From a bacterium (GTDB lineage: Bacteria > Krumholzibacteriota > Krumholzibacteriia > LZORAL124-64-63), in contig JAAEQC010000140.1 of NCBI GenBank assembly GCA_024231905.1, positions 124,001 to 188,000 on the forward strand: a stretch of 64,000 nt of DNA, written 5' to 3'. The translations under genes were made by a program, and so were the position numbers. Position 1 is the stretch's first letter; each line of letters begins with the position of its first letter. Shown piece by piece: positions 23,380 to 33,346 of this stretch. Below the pieces are notes generated by a model that saw nothing but the letters and a program-made list of their open reading frames with translations, did no database searches and was not told the DNA's origin.

Positions 23380-25629
23380 CAGCAGCGTGGCTTTCCCACC
23401 GAGTACCCGGTCCCGGGTGGTCATGCGCAGCAGGTAGATCCCCGACGGGGCGTCGCGGCCCGCGGTGTCGAGGCCGTCCCACTGCACCGACTGCTCGCCC
23501 GCGGTCAGTACCCGGTCGGCCAGCACGGCGATGCGCCGTCCGGAGAGATCGTAGACCGTGATCTCCACCCGTTCGGTCCGGTCCATGACGAAGGTGATCG
23601 TCGCCTGGGGGTTGAACGGGTTGGGGTAGGCGCGGGGACCAATGGCGGCCAGGGGTGCAGCCGAAGGACCGACGGCCGAGATGTCGCCACAAGGCAATCC
23701 GGCTATCTGCAGCGCGAAACCGTTGGACGTCAGGTACAGGGCGTTGGTGGTCGCTGCCAGGGGGCCGCCTGCGCCGCCGAGCACGCCGACCAGCGTCGGG
23801 ATGCCGGGGTCCGCCAGGTCGTACACGACCGTGCCTGCCATCTCGCAGCCCATGTAGAGCAGTCCGTCGCCGACCGCCATGTCGACGCCGGGGGCGGGGG
23901 CCGGTATCTCGGCCACGATCAACGGGACCAGAGGGTCGGTCACGTCCACGACCCACACGCAGCCCCCGTAGGTGCTGGTGATGCCCGCCACGTAGAGGAG
24001 GTCGCCACCCCGGGCGAGGGCCCGGATGCGGCTGGGGAACGGTAGTTCCGCCACCACGGCGGGAGTGGCCAGATCGACGACCCTCAGGGTGGCGTCGCCC
24101 CCGGCCAGGAAGGCGTAGTCCGTATCCATGACCAGGTCGGCGACCAGATCGGTCGTGGCGATGCCGCCGCCGGAAACCGGGGCGTCGGGATCGGAAACGT
24201 CGAAGATCTCGAACCAGCCTGCGGATCCGCCGAGAGGGATCGTGGCCAGACCGGCCCGCGTGCCGGCCACATCCACCAGCCAGGCTTCGGCGGTGCCGGC
24301 AACGTTGCCCACGCCGCGCAGGAAGGGTGCCGATGGCAGGAACACGTCCACGACCTGCAGGCCGTCGAAACCGTCGGCTACGTAGGCGAAGCTGCCTTGG
24401 ACCGCCACGTCGTGGGCGTAGCCGGGCGTGACGGACAGGCCGATCTCCGCCGGTGCCAGGGGGTCGAGGACGTCGATGACCTGCAGGCCCGTTCCGCCGG
24501 TGACGTAGACCAGGTCGCCGCCGATGTCCAGGTTCTCGATGTAAGTCAACTCGAGTGAGGCAGTCGGCAAGGCCGTCGCGAGCGAGGGTTTGGCGACGAC
24601 CTGCAAGGATCCCAGGTGGAAGGCGCCCGGTCCCGGGTAGTAGCCGCAGGCCACGCAGAGTTCGCCGTTCACCAGAGAGATGTCCTCGCCCCAGTGCCGC
24701 AGCACCGTCTCGCTGACGAAAACGGGGAGGGCCGGGTCGGTCAGGTCGAAGGCGTGGAGGAAACCGTAATGTGCGTCGCCGGCCAGGGCGCCGCTGGTCC
24801 AGAGAGCTTCCCCATCCAAGAGCAGGGCTTCGGCTCCCGGAGGCTGGGGCAGGACGGCACCTACCACCGGGGCGGTCGGGTCGGTGAGGTCGAGGATCTG
24901 CAAGCAACCGTCGCCGGCCTGGTCGCGGTCGCCGCAGACCACGTAGGCCAGATCACCGGCCAGGGCGATTTCGTTGGGTACCGACGGTGTCGTCGTGGCA
25001 CCCAGCAGCGCCGGCGCGGCGGGATCGGAAACGTCGATGGCGCGTACCGTGTTCACGCCGGCCTCTATGTAGCCCACGTAGGCCACCGTGTCGGCCAGGG
25101 CTACATCCCGCATGATCTCGCCCACGGACAGACCGCCCACCAGGAAGGGTGCGGCGGGATCGGAGACGTCGACGATCTGCAGGCCGCCGGGTCCGCAGGA
25201 GATGTAGACCAGGTCGCCGCGTTTGACCAGGCTCGCGGCGGCGCCCGGCAGGACCAGGTTGCTCACCGATACCGGGTCCTGGGTGTCGCCGGCGTCTACC
25301 ACGCGCAGACCGCTGGTTCCGGTGGCCAGGTAGACCAGCGGTTCCTCGACCACCACATCCTCGGCTCCGGCGCCGAACTCGAGTCCCCCGGCCCGGATCG
25401 GCTGCGTGGGGTCGGAAACGTCGATGATGCGCAAGCCGAGACCGTCGTCGGCCACATAGGCCAGGTTGCCCACCACCTGGACGGCGTTGGCGTAGTAGAG
25501 GAAGTCGTACTCGCCGGCCCAATGGACACTGTTTTGGTAAGGGGTGCAGGCCGGATCATCACCAGGAGCGGCGAGAGCGATCTGGCCAATCATGAGAATC
25601 GTGAATACTGATCCGAACAGGTTCTTCAT
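23374..25629 (-). CDS. Secreted LVIVD-repeat beta-propeller protein with FlgD-like tail
   Basis: A 751-residue exported protein with a signal peptide (MKNLFGSVFTILMIGQIALA). Twelve repeats of about 45-55 residues carry the LVIVD-type consensus, for example LRIIDVSDPTQP, LQIVDVSDPAAP, LQILDLTDPTAP, FEIFDVSDPDAP and VWVVDVTDPLVP, and should fold into one or two beta-propellers. From about residue 670 it has the NPFNPQATITF FlgD-like domain, ending LGGKATLLR, which is shared with four other proteins in the window. The repeats are known from archaeal and bacterial surface proteins and usually mediate binding; no catalytic residues are seen. A promoter is visible upstream and a terminator at the stop. 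Confidence 0.87.
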   Translation of the reverse strand: MKNLFGSVFTILMIGQIALAAPGDDPACTPYQNSVHWAGEYDFLYYANAVQVVGNLAYVADDGLGLRIIDVSDPTQPIRAGGLEFGAGAEDVVVEEPLVYLATGTSGLRVVDAGDTQDPVSVSNLVLPGAAASLVKRGDLVYISCGPGGLQIVDVSDPAAPFLVGGLSVGEIMRDVALADTVAYVGYIEAGVNTVRAIDVSDPAAPALLGATTTPSVPNEIALAGDLAYVVCGDRDQAGDGCLQILDLTDPTAPVVGAVLPQPPGAEALLLDGEALWTSGALAGDAHYGFLHAFDLTDPALPVFVSETVLRHWGEDISLVNGELCVACGYYPGPGAFHLGSLQVVAKPSLATALPTASLELTYIENLDIGGDLVYVTGGTGLQVIDVLDPLAPAEIGLSVTPGYAHDVAVQGSFAYVADGFDGLQVVDVFLPSAPFLRGVGNVAGTAEAWLVDVAGTRAGLATIPLGGSAGWFEIFDVSDPDAPVSGGGIATTDLVADLVMDTDYAFLAGGDATLRVVDLATPAVVAELPFPSRIRALARGGDLLYVAGITSTYGGCVWVVDVTDPLVPLIVAEIPAPAPGVDMAVGDGLLYMGCEMAGTVVYDLADPGIPTLVGVLGGAGGPLAATTNALYLTSNGFALQIAGLPCGDISAVGPSAAPLAAIGPRAYPNPFNPQATITFVMDRTERVEITVYDLSGRRIAVLADRVLTAGEQSVQWDGLDTAGRDAPSGIYLLRMTTRDRVLGGKATLLR

Positions 25630-25674
25630 AGGGTCGAAACTCCCGACGAGCGGCGGACCGCTGTGTTCTTATGG

Positions 25675-25704
25675 ATTATACCATCAATTGCAGCATCATG
25701 GTCA
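25675..25704 (-). promoter_or_regulatory. Sigma70-type promoter for the LVIVD gene
   Basis: On the minus strand, TGACCA (25699-25704) and a perfect TATAAT (25675-25680) are 18 bases apart, about 45 bases before the start at 25629. Confidence 0.55.
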
Positions 25705-25781
25705 CGGAAAGCCCTAAAAATCAACGGGTAATGCAGGTAGGCAAGTCCCTCGACGCTCCTCGTGATTTCCCATGAGGGATC

Positions 25782-28073
25782 CTACTCGGCGAATTCCTCG
25801 GCCAACTTGTGGTCCACCACGTAGAGGCAGACTTCCCGCGCGCCCGCCTCGTTGTAGCCGAAGTGGTCGCTCAGGTTGTTGATCAGGTAGGTCACGTCGT
25901 CCTGGATCTTCTGATCGTAGGCCTTGAAATCCTCGCCGTCGAAGTCCTTGAGAGCGCGCCGGAAGTTCTCGTTCTGGAGGAAGGGCTCGAGGACCCGGTC
26001 CTTGAGGTTGTGCACATAACGGTTGTGGAGCTTGGCGTAGAGCTTCGTCTCGGTGACCGGCGTGTCCTCGACCATGATCTCCTGGGTGAGGGTGTGGGAG
26101 GTGTACTCGCGCTGGGTCTCGGCCCGGAATTCGCGGCGGCGGCCCTCCTTGGCGCTCTCGCCCAGCAGGTGGTGCTCGATGCCGGCCAGGAAGGTCTCGC
26201 TGATCTCCAGCCTGTCGCCCGTGTAGGGGCAGGTGGCGGCGGTGCCCGGCTCGTAGTTCACGGCGAAGATGTAGTTCTGGATGTCCCGGGCGATCTGTTC
26301 GTCGTTGTAGTAGTAGAGGGACTCCTTCACCTCCTGGAGGATCTGGTAGTTGTACATGCGCTGCAGCGAATCCAGGAAGCCCTCGGGCAGGGACTTGGCC
26401 AGGTCCGGCCGGGTCTTGGTGAAGAAGCGCTTGAGGGTGTCCATGGTGATGATCTGGCCGTCGCGCGCGTGGGCCGAGAGCAGCTCCTGGAAGATGTCGA
26501 TGGAGTCGCGGCCGCTGAAGCCCTTGGCGCCCTCGGTTTCCGCCTCGGCGATGAGCTTGCGGCGCCGTTTGGCCGTGAAGGCGCGCCGGTCTTCCTCGTC
26601 CAGCCAGGACGGGATCTCGCCGGCGTAGATGGCCATCTTCAGCAGCAGCATGTTCTCGTCGCAGTAGAGGGAGTACTTCTCCGGATCCTCGACCCACTCG
26701 GACATGGCCGTGGACTTGGGATTCAGGCGGCTGGAAATAATGACCCGCGCGAAGTTCTCCAGCACCCGCGGCAGGAAGGACTCGCCCACGTGGCGGCCGA
26801 AGATCTCGCCGTAGATGCTCACCTCTGTGCTCGAGTCGAGCACGTAGGAGATGTTGATGAATTCGATGCGGTCGGTCAGGGACTGGAAACCGCGAATGTT
26901 CTTGTTGTCCTCGGGATTCATGACGCCCAGGAAAAGCGAGTTCACGTTCTCCTCGATGTCGTCCACCTTGTGGACCCCGTCGCTGATGATGTTGTGCAGT
27001 TCGAGCAGGCGGTCCTTGTTGAAGCCCTTGATGTCCATGAGGGCGAAGACGCCGAAGTTGGTGCGTGCGTAGCGGGAGAAGAGGTAGCGCACCTGGTTGC
27101 TGTCCTGCAGCAGGTTGTCGATGCGCTGCTGGAGCTGGGGGTTGGTGAGCACCGGCTGCTTGACGACCTGGTCGCCCGGGTTGAAGACGGTGATGCCTTC
27201 GCCCAGGCGCCGGTTGAAGGCGTAGGGGCGGGCGTGGATCATGCGGAACACGGCCGCCGGATCGCCCAGCTTGTGCAACAGCGACTGGTAGAGCGAGGTG
27301 CAGATGGTGCAGGGGTTGTCCTTGAAGACCCAGTCGTAGTCCTTGCCCGCCGAGAGGTTCCACTTGAACTCGTCGTTGGCGTAGAGGTCGTCGAAGAAGG
27401 CCGGACGCTGCTCCTTGGGGATCATCAGCAGCGGGCTGTCGTGGCTGGGGCAGGGCACTTCCACGTAGCCGCCTCGGCTGCCGGTGCGCGGCTCCAGGGG
27501 CGATTCGACCAGGGCTTCGGCCGAGGACTGGTCACCCAGCAGGCGGGCCAGTTGGTCCACGATGGGCCGACGGTCGGGATCCACGTCCCGGCCGAGGGCG
27601 GCGCGATCGAGGCGCCACACGACTTCGAAGCGGCCGCCCGCCTCGCTGTTGGCGTATTCCTCGAACCGGAGCAGCAGGTTGTTCAGGAAGGTCGACTTGC
27701 CGCAGCCCGGGGGGCCGTCGAAGAGGTAGATCTTGTTCTGCTGGGTGCCGCCCCGGAAGCCGTCGATGACCTCCATGAGGCGGTTGGCGAAGATCCGGTC
27801 GGCGAAGAAGGGGTTGTCCGTGTCGTCCACCAGCAGGTGGTCGAAGTCGTAGTCCACGAAGTTGATGGTCTCCGGGTCCTCGGGGTACTCGTCGATGCCG
27901 GGTCCCACGTAGTTGCGCACCATGTCGTGGAAGACCTGGTGGACGTTGCGGATCAGTCGCTCGGGATGGGCCCGCAGGAGGGTCAGGAACTCGGCGAAGT
28001 CGATGGTCCGCGCCGGGTCCTGTCCGCGCTGGCTCTCGGCCAGATTGCGCATCGCCTTGCGGATGTACTCCAT
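25782..28073 (-). CDS. Second, larger PrkA-like AAA+ serine protein kinase
   Basis: A 763-residue AAA+ protein. The start at 28073 (MEYIRKAMRNLAESQRG) lies two bases after the spoVR stop; the frame continues upstream only as a shadow. Residues about 100-500 form the PrkA-type ATPase, with Walker A GPPGCGKS near residue 121, an insertion with CPSHDSPLLMIP and CTICTSLYQS that could bind a metal, and a downstream AAA core (NRRLGEGITVFNPGDQ). The C-terminal part (YAKLHNRYVHNLKDRVL) is the family's helical region. It is about 120 residues longer than E. coli YeaG. Together with the other PrkA at 31012-33072 it brackets yeaH and spoVR. Confidence 0.87.
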   Translation of the reverse strand: MEYIRKAMRNLAESQRGQDPARTIDFAEFLTLLRAHPERLIRNVHQVFHDMVRNYVGPGIDEYPEDPETINFVDYDFDHLLVDDTDNPFFADRIFANRLMEVIDGFRGGTQQNKIYLFDGPPGCGKSTFLNNLLLRFEEYANSEAGGRFEVVWRLDRAALGRDVDPDRRPIVDQLARLLGDQSSAEALVESPLEPRTGSRGGYVEVPCPSHDSPLLMIPKEQRPAFFDDLYANDEFKWNLSAGKDYDWVFKDNPCTICTSLYQSLLHKLGDPAAVFRMIHARPYAFNRRLGEGITVFNPGDQVVKQPVLTNPQLQQRIDNLLQDSNQVRYLFSRYARTNFGVFALMDIKGFNKDRLLELHNIISDGVHKVDDIEENVNSLFLGVMNPEDNKNIRGFQSLTDRIEFINISYVLDSSTEVSIYGEIFGRHVGESFLPRVLENFARVIISSRLNPKSTAMSEWVEDPEKYSLYCDENMLLLKMAIYAGEIPSWLDEEDRRAFTAKRRRKLIAEAETEGAKGFSGRDSIDIFQELLSAHARDGQIITMDTLKRFFTKTRPDLAKSLPEGFLDSLQRMYNYQILQEVKESLYYYNDEQIARDIQNYIFAVNYEPGTAATCPYTGDRLEISETFLAGIEHHLLGESAKEGRRREFRAETQREYTSHTLTQEIMVEDTPVTETKLYAKLHNRYVHNLKDRVLEPFLQNENFRRALKDFDGEDFKAYDQKIQDDVTYLINNLSDHFGYNEAGAREVCLYVVDHKLAEEFAE

Positions 28074-28075
28074 GG

Positions 28076-29728
<1,653 letters not shown>

Positions 29729-29732
29729 GTCG

Positions 29733-31010
29733 TCACTCGCCGATCAGCGTCCGGATACCCTCGATGAGGCGCGCCTCGTCGGTGCCGTCGGGCATCACGT
29801 CCAGCCGGATGAGGTTCTTCTTCTTCTCGAGCAGTCCGGACTTCTTCAGGTACTGTTCCACTTCCGATTCGCCCTTGTTGCCGTAGGGGCCGCGGGCGAT
29901 GGACACGCCCACGCGGGAGGCGTAGGCCAGGGCCTTCTCGATCTCCGGAATGCATTCCTTGCCCTCGGTGTCCCAGTCGTCCCCGTCGGTGCCGTGGAAG
30001 ACGTAGATGTTGTTCTCGCTGGCCAGGCGTTCCTTTTCCACGATCTCGTTCACCAGGCGGAAGGCCGAGCTGACCCGCGTGCCGCCGGCCACCCGGGAGT
30101 TGTAATAGGTGTAGAAGTCCTCGACTTCCTTGGCCTCGGTGTCGTGGAGGATGAAGCGTGACTCCACCTGTCCCGCGTACTGGTAGAGGATCCAGCTGTA
30201 GATCATCACGTGCTTGGCGACGATCAGTTCCGTGGGCTTGCCGCTCATGGAACCCGAGTAGTCGCGCAGGAAGAAGATCACCGCCTGGGATTCGAAATCC
30301 TTCTCCCGGGACAGCACGCGGTACACCCGGTCGCGGGGGGCGATGAGGAACTCGCTGGGGTCGACCTCCTCGCCCGGGGCGAGCCGGCCGAGTCCGATGT
30401 TCGTCTCGACGATGCGCCGCAGGGTCGCCTTCTTGTCCAGGAGCTGGCCGAAGCCGCGGTGGCGGTCGGTGAGATCGTAGGTGAAGCGGGTCAGCGAGCG
30501 CTTCTTGCCCTTGTCCTGCAGGTTGGGCAGGTGGAACTGCTCGGTGAGGATGCGTCCCAGGTCGTAGGCGTTGGACTCCATCTCGTGGGGGCCGCTCTCG
30601 CCCTGGCCGGGTCCGGCGCCTTCGCCCTCGCCCTGCTCGGGCCGTACGGGCTCTTCGCCGATGATGTCGCCTTCTTCGCCCTCGCCGCTGCCTCCGGCGC
30701 CACCTCCGCCTCCGGCCGTCTCCTCGGCGAAGTTCGGATCGTGCAGGAGCTTGTCCTCCACCGTGGTTGGTACGACGACGACCTTGTTCTTGCCCCCCCG
30801 GCCCGGTTTGACCAGCCGGCCGATGCGGATCTTGCGCGGGAAGCCGTCTTCCTCGCGCCGGGAATCGCGGTCCATGAGGTCGTCGAGGGTACCGGTCTGC
30901 ACGGCGAAGGCGCTCCGCGGCCTGGCGATGGCCTGGAGCCAGGTCAGGTCGTCATACGCGTAAGGATCCTCGATCACGCGTTTGAGCCGTGTCGTGCGCG
31001 GTCCGGACAT
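29733..31010 (-). CDS. yeaH: DUF444/YeaH family protein with von Willebrand A-like domain
   Basis: A 425-residue YeaH homologue. The N-terminal third holds a basic segment and a Gly/Glu-rich linker (about residues 85-140). The C-terminal part is a vWA-like domain with the MIDAS-type DYSGSMSG (near residue 250), then STAFRLVNEIVEK-like helices and a final GTDGDDWDTEG loop. In E. coli YeaH is encoded with the YeaG kinase and acts in sustained nitrogen-starvation and stress responses; molecular function is unresolved. One base separates it from the upstream prkA and four from spoVR, so the genes form one transcript. Confidence 0.92.
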   Translation of the reverse strand: MSGPRTTRLKRVIEDPYAYDDLTWLQAIARPRSAFAVQTGTLDDLMDRDSRREEDGFPRKIRIGRLVKPGRGGKNKVVVVPTTVEDKLLHDPNFAEETAGGGGGAGGSGEGEEGDIIGEEPVRPEQGEGEGAGPGQGESGPHEMESNAYDLGRILTEQFHLPNLQDKGKKRSLTRFTYDLTDRHRGFGQLLDKKATLRRIVETNIGLGRLAPGEEVDPSEFLIAPRDRVYRVLSREKDFESQAVIFFLRDYSGSMSGKPTELIVAKHVMIYSWILYQYAGQVESRFILHDTEAKEVEDFYTYYNSRVAGGTRVSSAFRLVNEIVEKERLASENNIYVFHGTDGDDWDTEGKECIPEIEKALAYASRVGVSIARGPYGNKGESEVEQYLKKSGLLEKKKNLIRLDVMPDGTDEARLIEGIRTLIGE

Positions 31011-31011
31011 A

Positions 31012-33072
31012 TCAGCTCTCGTCTTCCTGGGTGCAGAAGTACTCGATGGTCTTCTGGGCGCAGGTCCGGCAGTAGCCGAGCTTGTTGAGCATGGTGTCGA
31101 TCATGCGGTCGTAGAGCTTCTGGTTCTCCTCGTTGGTGCGGTTGGCCAGGGCGCCTATGAGGCTGCCTGCGCCGGCGATGTCGCTCTTGAGGCGCACGTC
31201 GGTCACGGCCTTCACCAGCTCCAGGTTGTCCATGAAGTCGTAGTTGGGGTCGACGCCGATCTTCTGGCCGTAGATCTTCCGGATGGAGGTGCGGAAACTC
31301 TCCCGCTGCTCCTCGGTCTTCAGCTGCAGGCGTTCCTCGATGCTGTTGATGAAACGCTCATCCACCTTCAGGGCCCTCAGCTCGCCGGTCTGGGGGTCCT
31401 TGTACTTCCACATCTTGTCCGGTCCGAGGTGCTCCGCGTCCACGCCGATGATCATGTTCACGTAGTTCATGACGTCCTTGCGGATGGCCTGGGGCTCGTC
31501 CATATAGGCGTTGAACATCTCGGTCATGATGCGCTCACGGTAGAGGCTGCGGGCGGTCTTGAGGTCCTCCAGGTACTTGGCGCGGTCGCCCGAGTCGTGC
31601 ACGTAGTCGAGGATGACCCTCTCCACGGTGCGAAAGACGTCGTGGGCGTACATGCAGCGCCCCTCGTTGGTCTCGCTGCTCTCCACCAGGAGCTGGATGG
31701 CGCGGCCCAGGTTGCGCTGTCCGAGGCCCTTCTGGCCGAAGCGGGCGGTGATGTCCGTGTCCTGGCTGAGGGTGTCGATGACCTCGGCCAGGGTCTTGAT
31801 GGATTTCTCGCCGGCCACCTCGCCTGCGGCCAGCTTCATGGTCTCGATGGGCGTCAGCTTCTCGCTGTGGGGCAGACGGGTGAGGATCGCCGAGGCGCTG
31901 GCGGCGTAGTTGAGATTCGGATCCTGGTGCAGGACTTCGCGGGTCAGGGTCGTCTTGGTCTCGCTGCCGATGGCGTACTGGGTCAGCTCCTCCTGGAGCA
32001 GGTAGTTGGTGTTGTGGCTGATGTAGCTCAGGCGGCAACGGTCGACGATGGGCGCCTCCTCCTTCTCGGCCAGGAAGCGGTTGAACTCGCTGTTGTTGCT
32101 GGTGGCGACGATGAGTGTGTCGATGGGCCACTTGAAACCGTCGATCTCGATGGTGCGGTTCTGGATCACGCCCAGGTAGACCTGCACGAGGTCCTTCTTG
32201 TTCTTGAACATTTCGTCCGAGAAGTGGATGCCGCCGCCGGCCACGCGGGCCAGGGCGCCGCGCCTCAGGTCGAAGCGGTAAGGGTTGTTGGTGTCGGTGA
32301 TGTGCAGGAGCCGCTGGATGGACTCTTCGCCCAGCAGGTCCACGGCGCTGGAGGTGATCTTGTCCTTGGCCGGGTACTTGCCGGTGACCGTGCCCAGGCT
32401 CTCGGTCAGGGGGACGGACACGAGCTCGACGTGGCTGAGCATCTTCTCGATGTCGCCGTCGCAGTGCTCGCGCAGTTCGTTCCAGATGTAGCCGCTGCAG
32501 GCGCCCAGAGGGCGGTAGTTGTCGCGCAGGGATTCGATCTGCTCGTCGGCGAAGCCGAACTTGCGGGCCAGCCAGTCGGTGCTCTCATCGAGGGTCTCCA
32601 GGACGTTCAGGCCGAGGATGGCGGGATCCTCGTAGGTCTGGCTTTCGATGGTCGCGATCTTTCCGTATGACCCGATTTTGTCCAATCCGACGAAGCGGAA
32701 GGTGAATTTCCGGTTCAGGTCCTCGCGCAGGAAATTGCGATACAGTTCGCAGAGGTACTCCACGAAGAAGGTCTTGCCGTTGCCGGGCTCGCCCACCAGC
32801 ACATAGGCCATTTCCTGAGACGATCCACCCTCGGCGGCGTCCTTCACGTAGGACACGAAGCTGTTGATTTCGTCGTACATGCCGATGATGTGCTTTTTGC
32901 CCTGGCGGAAGATCTTGAAGTCGTAGGTGGTCTTTCCGTTGACCACCACCTTCTCGATCTCGCTGTCGAGAATCATGCGGCTGATGCCCTGGAAGGCGTT
33001 CTCGAAGACCTTTTCGCCGGACTTGAGGGCCAGCAGGTGGCTCTGCAGCGTGTTCTTCGTCTCTCCAGCCAT
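31012..33072 (-). CDS. prkA: PrkA serine protein kinase (YeaG-type AAA+ protein)
   Basis: A 686-residue PrkA/YeaG homologue heading the operon. Walker A is GEPGNGKT (near residue 93). Other family marks are IESQTYEDPAILGLNVLE, the internal IATSNNSEFNRF-like sensor segment, and the helical kinase-type C-terminus (MWKYKDPQTGELRALKVDE ... LYDRMIDTMLNKLGYC). The last 25 residues carry a pair of cysteines (CRTC) plus one more (FC). The family couples an AAA+ ATPase to a kinase-like C-terminal domain. The start has GGGAG eight bases upstream and a 274-base spacer precedes it, which must hold the operon promoter. Confidence 0.93.
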   Translation of the reverse strand: MAGETKNTLQSHLLALKSGEKVFENAFQGISRMILDSEIEKVVVNGKTTYDFKIFRQGKKHIIGMYDEINSFVSYVKDAAEGGSSQEMAYVLVGEPGNGKTFFVEYLCELYRNFLREDLNRKFTFRFVGLDKIGSYGKIATIESQTYEDPAILGLNVLETLDESTDWLARKFGFADEQIESLRDNYRPLGACSGYIWNELREHCDGDIEKMLSHVELVSVPLTESLGTVTGKYPAKDKITSSAVDLLGEESIQRLLHITDTNNPYRFDLRRGALARVAGGGIHFSDEMFKNKKDLVQVYLGVIQNRTIEIDGFKWPIDTLIVATSNNSEFNRFLAEKEEAPIVDRCRLSYISHNTNYLLQEELTQYAIGSETKTTLTREVLHQDPNLNYAASASAILTRLPHSEKLTPIETMKLAAGEVAGEKSIKTLAEVIDTLSQDTDITARFGQKGLGQRNLGRAIQLLVESSETNEGRCMYAHDVFRTVERVILDYVHDSGDRAKYLEDLKTARSLYRERIMTEMFNAYMDEPQAIRKDVMNYVNMIIGVDAEHLGPDKMWKYKDPQTGELRALKVDERFINSIEERLQLKTEEQRESFRTSIRKIYGQKIGVDPNYDFMDNLELVKAVTDVRLKSDIAGAGSLIGALANRTNEENQKLYDRMIDTMLNKLGYCRTCAQKTIEYFCTQEDES

Positions 33073-33346
33073 GTTCGACTCCCGTTCGTGCGCGACCGTG
33101 CAGGTTTTGACGCATCGTCAGACGCCCGCCGACGTCGACGAATTCACCGATTCGCCGCAACTCCGCAAAGTGCGTGCCGGAAACGGAAGTGGTGTCTGGG
33201 CAATGGTTGAGCGATCCGGCTGCGGCTGTGGCGACCCTCCTATATAGAAGGAATGGATCCCGGCGAAAGAGCGCCACGATTATCTTGACCAAACTTTTCA
33301 AGTATACGCCAGCAAATGAAGTCGAGTTCCCGGGTGATCCCGAACT
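33073..33346. other. Spacer between the prkA operon start and the GT39-like gene end
   Basis: 274 bases without a convincing gene. It contains AT-rich minus-strand stretches (TATACTTGAAAAG around 33293-33306, TATATAGGAGG around 33236-33246) that are candidates for the operon's promoter. I could not fix a -35/-10 pair or a correctly spaced sigma54 site. Confidence 0.4.

Noticed and set aside
33073..33346. A sigma54 promoter for the prkA operon (TGGCGC ... TTTCGC)
   Set aside because: The GG and GC elements are nine bases apart rather than ten and the sequence around them is poor, so it was not called.
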